A stretch of 40,549 nucleotides of DNA from Clostridia bacterium (lineage in GTDB: Bacteria; Bacillota; Clostridia; Oscillospirales; Acutalibacteraceae), in contig CAAGBN010000007.1 of assembly GCA_900768075.1 (NCBI GenBank), positions 1 to 40,549 on the forward strand. The letters are read 5' to 3'. A program made the position numbers and the translations under genes. The notes under the pieces were generated by a model that was given only the letters and a program-made list of their open reading frames with translations, was not told where the DNA came from and made no database searches. Shown here piece by piece: positions 7,859-15,630 of the stretch. Each line of letters begins with the position of its first letter. Positions within the stretch are counted from its first letter, which is position 1.

Positions 7859-9169
7859 ATGAATTTGAACTTACTTCTCGCAATGCCCGAAATTAAAACA
7901 AAAATTATACCCATCCTTATTGCAATACTGTTTTTCGGTGTAATAATCACTATTCACGAATTCGGTCATTTTATCTTCGCTAAGCTTTTTGGCGTTAAGG
8001 TCAATGAATTTGCTATCGGTATGGGTCCTGCTATATTCAAAAAGCAGGGCAAAGAGACCAAATATGCTCTGAGACTTTTCCCTATAGGCGGTTTCGTATC
8101 AATGGAGGGAGAAGAGGAAGAAAGTGAAGACTCGAGAGCCTTCTGTAATCAGAAAACCTGGAAGCGAATGATTATCATCGCAGCAGGTGCAACCTTCAAT
8201 ATTATCCTTGGTATAATCGTCTGCTTCTTTTTAGTGGGTAGTGAGGAATTGGTAGGTACCAATCAGATTATTCAGTTTTATGAGACAGCCGTAAGCAATC
8301 AGGAAGGCGGTCTTATGGTCGGAGATAAGATTATAAAAATCGACGGCAAGAGAGTATTCTCAGACTATGATATCAGCTTCCTTATGCAAAGAAACGGCAG
8401 TGGTACCTATAGCTTTACTGTTGAGAGAGAGGGCGAAACAGTTGAATTGCCCGAGGTTCACTTCACGAGACGAACAAGCGGTAACTTTTCTTATGCTGAA
8501 GACTGTACAATATCATCACTGAGCGCTAAAATCAAGAGTTTCGGACTCAAGGACGGTGACAAGATACTCAAGGTCAACGGTGAAGCTGTTACAAACGGTC
8601 AGGAGATGATAGACGCTATCGGTAAGGATGCGGATTACATTTATGACTTTACAGTTGAAAGAAACGCAGAGAGTCTTGAATTTACCGATGTCAAAATGGC
8701 AGTGGTAACTGTTTTTGACTTTGTAGTTTTAGGTCAGGATAAAACCGTAGCTACAGTTTCAAGGGGAGCTTTCGGTTATGCTCTTTCAATGGGCAGAATG
8801 GTTTATCTGAGCCTGTTTGATTTGCTCAGAGGTCAGTACGGTATGAATGACCTTGCAGGTCCTATCGGTACAATTACAGTTATTACAGATATTACAGAAG
8901 AGAGTATAGCAACATTTGATTATTCCCGTATGTTTATGATTATGGCAATGATTACAATAAACATCGGTCTTTTCAATCTTCTTCCTGCACCTGCTCTTGA
9001 CGGCGGACACTTATTCTTTATGTTCTTCGAGCTGATATTCAGAAAGAAGATACCTCAGAAATATGAAAGCTTCATCCATGCGGCAGGCTTAGTGATACTT
9101 CTCGGCTTTATGGTGATTATATCTGCAAGCGATATCTGGAAGCTTATTTCAGGCATAGGGTTTTATTGA
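7859..9169 (+). CDS. rseP: Site-2 protease RseP (M50 metalloprotease)
   Basis: This 436-residue intramembrane zinc protease cleaves membrane-bound regulators such as anti-sigma factors. The zinc motif H-E-F-G-H is at residues 33-37 inside the first membrane segment, and the second metal site, L-D-G-G-H with Asp381, lies near the C-terminus after N-L-L-P-A-P-A. Two PDZ-like regions lie between, around residues 135-205 and 215-285. Length is typical of the Gram-positive form. RBS AAGAAAGG precedes the ATG. The operon from pyrH probably ends here, since a 634-base gene-free stretch follows. Confidence 0.94.
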   Translation: MNLNLLLAMPEIKTKIIPILIAILFFGVIITIHEFGHFIFAKLFGVKVNEFAIGMGPAIFKKQGKETKYALRLFPIGGFVSMEGEEEESEDSRAFCNQKTWKRMIIIAAGATFNIILGIIVCFFLVGSEELVGTNQIIQFYETAVSNQEGGLMVGDKIIKIDGKRVFSDYDISFLMQRNGSGTYSFTVEREGETVELPEVHFTRRTSGNFSYAEDCTISSLSAKIKSFGLKDGDKILKVNGEAVTNGQEMIDAIGKDADYIYDFTVERNAESLEFTDVKMAVVTVFDFVVLGQDKTVATVSRGAFGYALSMGRMVYLSLFDLLRGQYGMNDLAGPIGTITVITDITEESIATFDYSRMFMIMAMITINIGLFNLLPAPALDGGHLFFMFFELIFRKKIPQKYESFIHAAGLVILLGFMVIISASDIWKLISGIGFY

Positions 9170-9174
9170 TAAAT

Positions 9175-9208
9175 GCAGAATGCAGAGTGCAGAACGCAGA
9201 GTGGCGGG
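9175..9208. repeat. 34-bp GCAGA-type direct repeat, copy 1
   Basis: It matches copy 2 at 9311-9344 at 33 of 34 positions. The unit is internally two near-identical GCAGAAYGCAGAGT 14-mers followed by GGCGGG. The terminal GGCGGG starts a hairpin that closes with CCCGCC at 9236-9241, with an inner GGGAGT/ACTCCC stem. Confidence 0.85.
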
Positions 9209-9260
9209 GGAGTGAGATAAAGAAAGTACTCCCAACCCGCCAAATAAGGAAAGTTTTTTG

Positions 9261-9300
9261 ATTACTTTTTTACAAAAAAAGTAATGCCACGCGGCGAGCG
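9261..9300. repeat. Composite hairpin unit, copy 1
   Basis: A stem ATTACTTTTTT paired with AAAAAAGTAAT is followed by GCC, a few bases and GGCGAGCG. The same design occurs at 14665-14710 and 18817-18860 with different but still paired stem bases. Confidence 0.7.
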
Positions 9301-9310
9301 AGATTTGAAC

Positions 9311-9344
9311 GCAGAACGCAGAGTGCAGAACGCAGAGTGGCGGG
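9311..9344. repeat. 34-bp GCAGA-type direct repeat, copy 2
   Basis: Second copy of the repeat at 9175-9208, in the same orientation. Its terminal GGCGGG (9339-9344) pairs with CCCGCC at 9371-9376, although the loop sequence differs from copy 1. Confidence 0.85.
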
Positions 9345-9692
9345 AGAGTTGGATAAAAAACAACCTACTTCCCGCCGAGGATATAAAGCCTCTTCTCTTA
9401 GGAAAGGTGTCACGAAGTGACGGAGAGGTTCCGTAGGGGCGAGCATTGCTCGTCCGTCTTTGCTACTAACATTAAACTTGGTAGATTACTAGATTGGTTG
9501 TAATTAACCAAATGTTGGTTTGATGTTAGTTTAATGTTAGTTTAATGAAAATCCTAGAGTTTATAAGGGCTCTGAGCTTTTTTAAACTAATAAACCAATA
9601 TTTTATTAAATTTATGTTATTTATACATTATATATAGATTTATACTATATAGAAATTTTAGTTTATAGTTTAGTAGTTTAACAGCTTGGTTG

Positions 9693-9776
9693 TCGATATG
9701 CTGTCTGTGACAGCTCGATATATTGCCTTACGGCAATTCGATATGTGCTTGGCACTCGATATGCACCTTTTGGTGC
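9693..9776. repeat. TCGATAT hairpin array, copy 1 (four hairpins)
   Basis: Four small hairpins are each preceded by an exact TCGATAT: heptamers at 9693, 9715, 9738 and 9756. The stems are GCTGTC/GACAGC, ATTGCC/GGCAAT, GTGC/GCAC and GCACC/GGTGC, with loops of 3-4 bases. The array ends GGTGCGAGAATTAT, 27 bases before the ispG start. A second array with the same heptamer, the same ATTGCC hairpin and the same ending lies before cmk. Confidence 0.85.
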
Positions 9777-9803
9777 GAGAATTATGAAAGTGAGTTGAGA
9801 ATT

Positions 9804-10856
9804 ATGATAGAAAGAAGAAACTCAAAAAAAGTTAAAGTCGGTGATATTTTCATCGGTGGTGACAGTAAAATCACCGTTCAGTCTATGCTTAATATTCCTG
9901 CTCACGACAGCGTGGGTAATGTCCGTCAGGCTCTGGAGCTTCAGAATGCAGGCTGTGAGATTATCCGTCTTGCTGTGCCCGATATGGAAAGTATTGCTAC
10001 TGTAAAGGCACTCAAAGAGGCTTTATCAATTCCCGTTGTGGCTGATATTCACTTCGACTATAAATTAGCTCTTGCTTCCCTTGAAGCAGGTGTTGACAAA
10101 ATCCGTATCAACCCCGGTAATATCGGCAAGGATGAAAATGTAAAGGCTGTTGCTGATGCTTGCAAAAAGAGGGGAGTACCCATAAGAATCGGTGTAAATT
10201 CAGGCTCAGTTGAAAAAGAAATCTTAGCTAAATTCGGTGGCCCTACACCTGAAGCTATGGCTGAAAGTGCAATGTATCACGTTCGCCTTTTAGAAAAGTA
10301 TGACTTTGATGATATTGTGATTTCTATCAAATCCTCAAATGTCAGCAATATGATTGCCGCTTATGAGAGAGTTGCCGAAATGTGTGATTACCCCTTACAC
10401 CTCGGTGTTACTGAGGCGGGAACTCAGAGAATGGGTCTTATCAAATCGAGCATCGGTATCGGCTCACTGCTCACTCGTGGTATCGGTGATACTATCAGAG
10501 TGTCCCTTACTGCTGACCCTGTTCAGGAAATTTATGCAGGCTACGATATACTCAAGTCAATCGGTCTTGATAATTCATCTCCGAAGCTTGTTTCCTGCCC
10601 CACCTGTGGCAGAACAAAAATTGACCTTATAGGGCTTGCAAATGAAGTTGAAGAGCGACTTCGCAATGTTAAAAAGAATATCACCGTTGCTGTTATGGGC
10701 TGTGTCGTCAACGGCCCCGGCGAAGCAAGAGAAGCTGATATCGGTATTGCAGGCGGTGATAAGAGCGGACTTATTTTTAAGAAGGGTGAAATTCTTAGAA
10801 AAGTCAGCGAAGAAGATATTATTGACGAGCTTATGAAAGAGATAGATTTGCTGTGA
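9804..10856 (+). CDS. ispG: 4-hydroxy-3-methylbut-2-enyl diphosphate synthase (flavodoxin/ferredoxin)
   Basis: This 350-residue iron-sulfur enzyme carries out the penultimate MEP-pathway step, MEcPP to HMBPP. The N-terminal TIM-barrel part shows R-R-N-S-K-K-V-K-V-G and A-D-I-H-F-D-Y; the [4Fe-4S] ligands are Cys265 and Cys268 in S-C-P-T-C-G-R and Cys300 in M-G-C-V-V-N-G-P-G-E. Length matches the short bacterial form. An in-frame ATG exists at 9723, but the extra 27 residues would translate the hairpin array, so the ATG at 9804 is chosen, although its ribosome binding site is weak. PolC follows 55 bases later. Confidence 0.95.
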   Translation: MIERRNSKKVKVGDIFIGGDSKITVQSMLNIPAHDSVGNVRQALELQNAGCEIIRLAVPDMESIATVKALKEALSIPVVADIHFDYKLALASLEAGVDKIRINPGNIGKDENVKAVADACKKRGVPIRIGVNSGSVEKEILAKFGGPTPEAMAESAMYHVRLLEKYDFDDIVISIKSSNVSNMIAAYERVAEMCDYPLHLGVTEAGTQRMGLIKSSIGIGSLLTRGIGDTIRVSLTADPVQEIYAGYDILKSIGLDNSSPKLVSCPTCGRTKIDLIGLANEVEERLRNVKKNITVAVMGCVVNGPGEAREADIGIAGGDKSGLIFKKGEILRKVSEEDIIDELMKEIDLL

Positions 10857-10911
10857 TAACAGCGTTAAAGAGATAGAGTTACGAGTAACTTAAACGGAGA
10901 AATTTAAAACT

Positions 10912-13900
10912 ATGAGTAACAGATTTACCGACCTTTTCGGCGGTTTTGAAAACGAAAAATTGCAGTCTGCCTTTGCAGATTGTGAAATCAGAAATGTAAA
11001 AATATCAATGGAAAAAAAGAGCATTTTTATCGATGCCTTTTTCCCTTTGTTAGTGACCTTTAATTACATAGCCAAGGCTGAGGAAATTCTTAAGGAAAAG
11101 CTGATGGTCAATGAGGTGAAAATCGAAAGTCAGATGCCCTCTGAATGCTTCAGTGAAGGTTATTACGGCTCACTTATAAAAGAGCTTAATCTGGTGCTTG
11201 CTGCATCTACAGGCTTTTTTGAGGGCAGTACCTGTACCTTTGACGGCAGAACACTTTCCTGTGAGCTTATGCATGGCGGCAAGGATGTTTTAGACGGCAT
11301 CGGTGCCTCTGAGCGTATGTCTGCTATTATCAAAAAGCGTTTCGGATGTAGTGTTGACGTTGTATTTACAGGTAAGACGGAGATTTCTATTGATGATGAG
11401 CAGGTCGCTCAGATGATTAAAACATCAGAAGAAAACAACCTTCGTGCCAAGGGTATTGACCCTGAAACTATCAGTCAGCCTAAGCCCAAGGAGCACAAGA
11501 TTGTTGAAGGGATACCTCTTTATCTTGAAACAGCCAAGCCTATTTACGGTAACAAGATCACCAAGAATCCAAAGCCCTTGAGTGAGATTTCTATTGACGA
11601 GGGTAGCTGTGTTGTATGGGGCGACGTTTTCGGCTTTGAAAGCAGAGAGACAAGAGACGGCAGAAGTCTCATTATCTCATTCAATATCACCGATGGCACC
11701 TACGCTTACGGATGTAAGGTCTTTGAAAAGAAAGAGGACTGCGATATTATTGTCAAGAGAATCAAAGAGGGTGTAACCGTACTGCTTCGCGGTGACCTTA
11801 GATTTGATAAATTCTCAGGTGAAAATGTGATTTCACCAAGAGCTATTTCAGTTGTTGAAAAAATTCCCAAGACTGATGATGCCGAGGAAAAGAGAGTTGA
11901 GCTTCATCTTCACTCAAAAATGTCAATGATGGACGGCGTTACTGATGCCAAAAATCTTGTCAAACGTGCTATTGAGTGGGGTCACAAGGCTATTGCTATT
12001 ACTGACCACGGTGTTGTTCAGGCTTATCCTGAGGCTGTTAAGGCTTCAGGCGGTAAGATAAAAATTATATATGGTATGGAAGGCTACTTTATGGATGACA
12101 CCGAAATGTCATTCGAGGATTGGAAAAAAGCCAAGAATAAGTATTTCCATCAGATTATACTTGCAAGAAACTCTACAGGTCTTAAGAATCTCTATGAGCT
12201 TATCACCAAGTCAAACCTGCAGTATTTCCACCGCAGACCGATTATACCCAAGAGTGAGCTTATAAAGCACCGAGAGGGTCTTATTATAGGCTCTGCCTGT
12301 GAGGCAGGTGAGCTTTACAGAGCTATTGCCGAGGGTAAAAGTAATGATGAACTGCTTAAAATAGCATCTTTCTACGATTATCTTGAGGTTCAGCCCTGTG
12401 GCAACAATGAATATATGATAAGAAGCGAGAAGTTCCCCAACGTAAAATCAGTTGAGGATATTCAGAACTTCAACCGTAAGGTTATACATATCGGTGACGT
12501 CTTGGGTAAGCCTGTCGTAGCTACTTGTGACGTGCATTTTCTTGACCCGGGTGATGCTAAATACAGAGCTATTCTTATGGCAGGTCAGGGCTTCGGCGAT
12601 GCCGATCAGCAGGCTCCTCTTTATTTCAGAACTACAAATGAAATGCTTGAGGAATTCTCATACTTAGGAGAGGAGACTGCCAAGGAAATAGTTATCACCA
12701 ATACAAACAAAATTGCTGATATGATTGAAAAGCTTATTCCCATTCCTCAGGGCAACTTCCCACCTTCTCTTGAGGGTGCAGATGAAGAGCTGACAAGACT
12801 CTGCTGGGATAAGGCCAAGGCTCTTTACGGCGACCCCGTTCCTGAGTATGTTGCAAAGCGACTTGAGAAAGAGCTTACTTCAATTATAAAACACGGCTTC
12901 GGCGTACTTTATATGATTGCTCAGAAGCTTGTTCATAACTCAGAGCAGCACGGCTATCTTGTAGGCTCACGAGGTTCAGTTGGTTCGTCCTATGTTGCCA
13001 ACGCTTCGGGTATTTCCGAGGTTAATCCTCTTGCTCCTCATTACCGCTGTCCCAAGTGCCGTTATAACGAGTTCTTCCTCAAGGGTGAGGTTGGCTCAGG
13101 CTATGACCTTCCACCTAAGGACTGTCCCGAGTGCGGTACTCCTATGGCTCGTGACGGTCACGATATTCCTTTTGAAACTTTCCTTGGCTTTAAGGGAGAT
13201 AAGAGCCCTGATATCGACCTTAACTTCTCCGGTGAGTATCAGTCAAGAGCTCACCGATACACCGAAACTCTTTTCGGTGACGGTCACGTTTTTAAAGCGG
13301 GTACCATCGCCAGCGTAGCTGATAAAACAGCTTACGGCTATGTAAAAAAATACCTTGCCGAAAGAGGTCAGATTGTATCAAAGGCTGAAGAGGACAGACT
13401 CACCAGAGGCTGTACCGGTGTAAAGAGAACTACAGGTCAGCACCCCGGCGGTATGGTTGTTGTACCCGATGCCTTTGACTATTCAGACTTCACTCCCATT
13501 CAGCATCCTGCTGACGATAGTAAGAGCGACACCAAGACGACTCACTTCGACTTCCACGCTCTTCACGATACAATTCTTAAGCTTGATAATCTGGGCCATG
13601 ATGTGCCCTCACTGTATAAGCATCTCGAGGATCTGACGGGTATTCCTGCTATGGATACGGACATCTGTGACCCTAAGGTCTATGAGCTTGTTGCAGGTAC
13701 AGAGCCTCTTGGTGTTACACCTGAAGATATTGATTGTCCTCTCGGTACACTGTCAATTCCCGAAATGGGTACACCCTTCGTTATACAGATGCTTCTTGAC
13801 ACAAAGCCCAAGAATTTCTCAGACCTTTTGCAGGTTTCGGGTCTTTCTCACGGTACCGACGTTTGGCTCGGAAATGCTCAGGATCTTATCCGTGACGGTA

Positions 13901-14646
13901 TATGTACAATTTCAGAGGTTATCGGTACCCGAGATAACATTATGGTTTATCTTATGCATAAGGGTGTTGAGCCTGCCGTTGCTTTCAAAATTATGGAAAT
14001 TGTCCGTAAGGGTAACGCTACCAAGCTTCTGACTCAGGAGCACATCGATACAATGAAAGAAAACGGCGTTGAGCAGTGGTACATTGACTCTTGTATGAAG
14101 ATTAAATATATGTTCCCCAAGGCTCACGCTGCCGCTTACGTAAGTGCGGCTTTACGACTTGGCTGGTACAAAATATATTATCCCCTTGAATATTATGCTG
14201 CATTTATGACTGTACGTGGTGACGATATTGATGCTGCAACTGTGCTTAAGGGAAGACAGGCAGTCAAAGACTTAATGGCTGATATCAAGAGACGAGGTAA
14301 GGAAGCTCTTCCTAAAGAGCAGAATATGTATCCCTCTCTTCAGGTTGTTAATGAAATGATGGCAAGAGGTGTAAATTTCCTACCCATTGATATTTATAAA
14401 TCAGATGCTACTGTTTATAAAATCGAAGACGGTAAAATCCGTATGCCATTTGGCGCAATGAGCGGTGTCGGTGAAAACGCTGCTATCTCACTTGCTGCTG
14501 CCAGAGAGGGTGTCGACGAGTTTGTATCAATTGATGACTTTGCTCAGAGAGCAGGTGCATCATCGTCAGTTATAGAGGCGCTTAAGCAGGTTGGTGCGTT
14601 CGGTAGTTTGCCTGAAACAAGACAGATAAGCTTGTTTGATATGTAA
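10912..14646 (+). CDS. polC: PolC-type DNA polymerase III alpha subunit, without exonuclease domain
   Basis: Replicative polymerase of 1244 residues; typical PolC is about 1430-1440. The N-terminal and OB regions (to about 320) are followed by the PHP domain, whose metal ligands all look present: H332-x-H334, D in M-M-D-G, H366 in T-D-H-G, E390, H413, C in G-S-A-C-E-A-G and D-V-H. PolC normally carries a DnaQ-like exonuclease between E390 and H413; here only 22 residues separate them and no D-x-E-T motif is found, which accounts for the missing length. The polymerase core is intact: zinc ligands C713/C716/C738/C741, palm D767/D769 in D-I-D-L-N-F-S and D892 in L-D-N-L-G-H-D. The C-terminus carries the clamp-binding motif Q-I-S-L-F. 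Reading frame is open throughout. Confidence 0.96.
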   Translation: MSNRFTDLFGGFENEKLQSAFADCEIRNVKISMEKKSIFIDAFFPLLVTFNYIAKAEEILKEKLMVNEVKIESQMPSECFSEGYYGSLIKELNLVLAASTGFFEGSTCTFDGRTLSCELMHGGKDVLDGIGASERMSAIIKKRFGCSVDVVFTGKTEISIDDEQVAQMIKTSEENNLRAKGIDPETISQPKPKEHKIVEGIPLYLETAKPIYGNKITKNPKPLSEISIDEGSCVVWGDVFGFESRETRDGRSLIISFNITDGTYAYGCKVFEKKEDCDIIVKRIKEGVTVLLRGDLRFDKFSGENVISPRAISVVEKIPKTDDAEEKRVELHLHSKMSMMDGVTDAKNLVKRAIEWGHKAIAITDHGVVQAYPEAVKASGGKIKIIYGMEGYFMDDTEMSFEDWKKAKNKYFHQIILARNSTGLKNLYELITKSNLQYFHRRPIIPKSELIKHREGLIIGSACEAGELYRAIAEGKSNDELLKIASFYDYLEVQPCGNNEYMIRSEKFPNVKSVEDIQNFNRKVIHIGDVLGKPVVATCDVHFLDPGDAKYRAILMAGQGFGDADQQAPLYFRTTNEMLEEFSYLGEETAKEIVITNTNKIADMIEKLIPIPQGNFPPSLEGADEELTRLCWDKAKALYGDPVPEYVAKRLEKELTSIIKHGFGVLYMIAQKLVHNSEQHGYLVGSRGSVGSSYVANASGISEVNPLAPHYRCPKCRYNEFFLKGEVGSGYDLPPKDCPECGTPMARDGHDIPFETFLGFKGDKSPDIDLNFSGEYQSRAHRYTETLFGDGHVFKAGTIASVADKTAYGYVKKYLAERGQIVSKAEEDRLTRGCTGVKRTTGQHPGGMVVVPDAFDYSDFTPIQHPADDSKSDTKTTHFDFHALHDTILKLDNLGHDVPSLYKHLEDLTGIPAMDTDICDPKVYELVAGTEPLGVTPEDIDCPLGTLSIPEMGTPFVIQMLLDTKPKNFSDLLQVSGLSHGTDVWLGNAQDLIRDGICTISEVIGTRDNIMVYLMHKGVEPAVAFKIMEIVRKGNATKLLTQEHIDTMKENGVEQWYIDSCMKIKYMFPKAHAAAYVSAALRLGWYKIYYPLEYYAAFMTVRGDDIDAATVLKGRQAVKDLMADIKRRGKEALPKEQNMYPSLQVVNEMMARGVNFLPIDIYKSDATVYKIEDGKIRMPFGAMSGVGENAAISLAAAREGVDEFVSIDDFAQRAGASSSVIEALKQVGAFGSLPETRQISLFDM

Positions 14647-14664
14647 ATAGCATCATCGCGTTTT

Positions 14665-14762
14665 GGTTACTTTTCCGCGATAGGAAAAGTAACGCCTGCC
14701 CGGCGAGGGCGTAATAATTATGAATTATGAATGTAGCGCAGGCGCATCGCCTGTTTGCTACA
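14665..14762. repeat. Composite hairpin unit, copy 2, with arm fragment and hairpin
   Basis: GTTACTTTTCC pairs with GGAAAAGTAAC (14666-14691), then CGCC and GGCGAGGGC as in the other two copies. It is joined to a fragment of the AATTATGAATTATGAA arm family (about 14715-14732) and a hairpin at 14732-14762 (TGTAGC/GCTACA outer, CAGGCG/CGCCTG inner). It occupies most of the 145-base polC-GDPD spacer. Confidence 0.7.
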
Positions 14763-14791
14763 TATAACACTAAAAATAAAGGAGAATAATT

Positions 14792-15511
14792 ATGTCAAAG
14801 ATTTTTGCCCATAGAGGCTTTAGCGGTAAGTATCCTGAAAACACAATGTTAGCTTTTGAAAAGGCTGTTGAAATCGGTGTAGACGGTATTGAGCTTGATG
14901 TACACCTTACAAAAGATAACGAGCTTGTTATTATCCACGATGAGGATGTAAAGCGTACAACCAACGGTGAGGGTCTTGTTAAGGATATGACTCTCGAAGA
15001 GCTTAAGAAACTTGATGCTTCAGCTACCTTTGTAGGTCAGTACGGTGTAAATCCCATTCCCACTCTTCGTGAATACTTCGAGCTTGTTAAGGATACCGAT
15101 ATCATAACTAACATCGAGCTTAAGACAAGTGTATACGAATATCCCACTATCGAAAAGAGAACAATCGATATGATTAAGGAATTCGGCATAGAAGACAAGA
15201 TTATCTTCTCTTCATTCAATCACTTCACTGTCAAGCGCTGTGAAGAAATTGCTCCCGAAATCAAGAGAGGCTTTCTTACAGGTGACTGGCTCGTTGACTT
15301 CGGTAAGTACACCGCTGAAAGAAATGTTCAGTGCTGTCACCCCTGGCACATATCCTTAAGCCAGGAGGTTGTTGACGAAATGCACGCTGCAGGCTGTGAA
15401 ATCAACACCTGGACAGTAAATGAATACGAGGATATCGAAAGACTCAGTGCTATGGGTGTTGACTGCCTTATCGGTAACTTCCCCGACAGAATGATTGAAA
15501 AGCTCAGATAA
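14792..15511 (+). CDS. Glycerophosphodiester phosphodiesterase (GDPD family)
   Basis: This 239-residue TIM-barrel enzyme hydrolyses glycerophosphodiesters to sn-glycerol 3-phosphate and an alcohol. The signature is intact: A-H-R-G at residues 6-9, P-E-N-T, E34-L-D36 for metal binding, and catalytic-type H49 in V-I-I-H-D. No signal peptide is seen, so it is cytoplasmic and probably recycles phospholipid head groups. RBS AAAGGAG precedes the ATG at good spacing. It appears to be a single-gene unit, as a terminator follows and repeats separate it from polC. Confidence 0.93.
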   Translation: MSKIFAHRGFSGKYPENTMLAFEKAVEIGVDGIELDVHLTKDNELVIIHDEDVKRTTNGEGLVKDMTLEELKKLDASATFVGQYGVNPIPTLREYFELVKDTDIITNIELKTSVYEYPTIEKRTIDMIKEFGIEDKIIFSSFNHFTVKRCEEIAPEIKRGFLTGDWLVDFGKYTAERNVQCCHPWHISLSQEVVDEMHAAGCEINTWTVNEYEDIERLSAMGVDCLIGNFPDRMIEKLR

Positions 15512-15518
15512 CAAAAAT

Positions 15519-15563
15519 GCAGGTCATTACCAATTGGTAGTGACCTGCTGTTATTTTATTTTA
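15519..15563. terminator. Bidirectional intrinsic terminator
   Basis: A 13-bp stem with one G-T pair (15519-15531 with 15536-15548, 4-base loop) is followed on the plus strand by a T-rich tract and preceded by CAAAAAT, giving a T tract on the minus strand. It lies between the convergent GDPD and DUF2207 genes and can serve both. Confidence 0.85.
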
Positions 15564-15630
15564 AATAGGCGGGTAGTAACTAATCTGCTTAGACTCAGTT
15601 GGTCGCAATTTTGAATTCATAATTCCGAAT

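Larger units (their letters stand above)
9170..9803. other. Gene-free, repeat-rich region before ispG
   Basis: No credible gene is present on either strand. From left to right: two copies of a 34-bp GCAGA-type repeat each capped by a GGCGGG/CCCGCC hairpin; a composite hairpin unit (9261-9300); small hairpins around 9410-9460 (GTCAC-gaa-GTGAC and GCGAGCA-TGCTCGT type); short TTTAATGTTAG-like tandem repeats near 9518-9547; a strongly AT-rich stretch (about 9590-9690) that may hold the ispG promoter; and a four-hairpin TCGATAT array. Confidence 0.8.

Noticed and set aside
9723..9803. N-terminal extension of IspG starting at the ATG at 9723
   Set aside because: The 27 extra residues only translate the hairpin array, have no ribosome binding site, and are absent from the IspG family; the ATG at 9804 fits.
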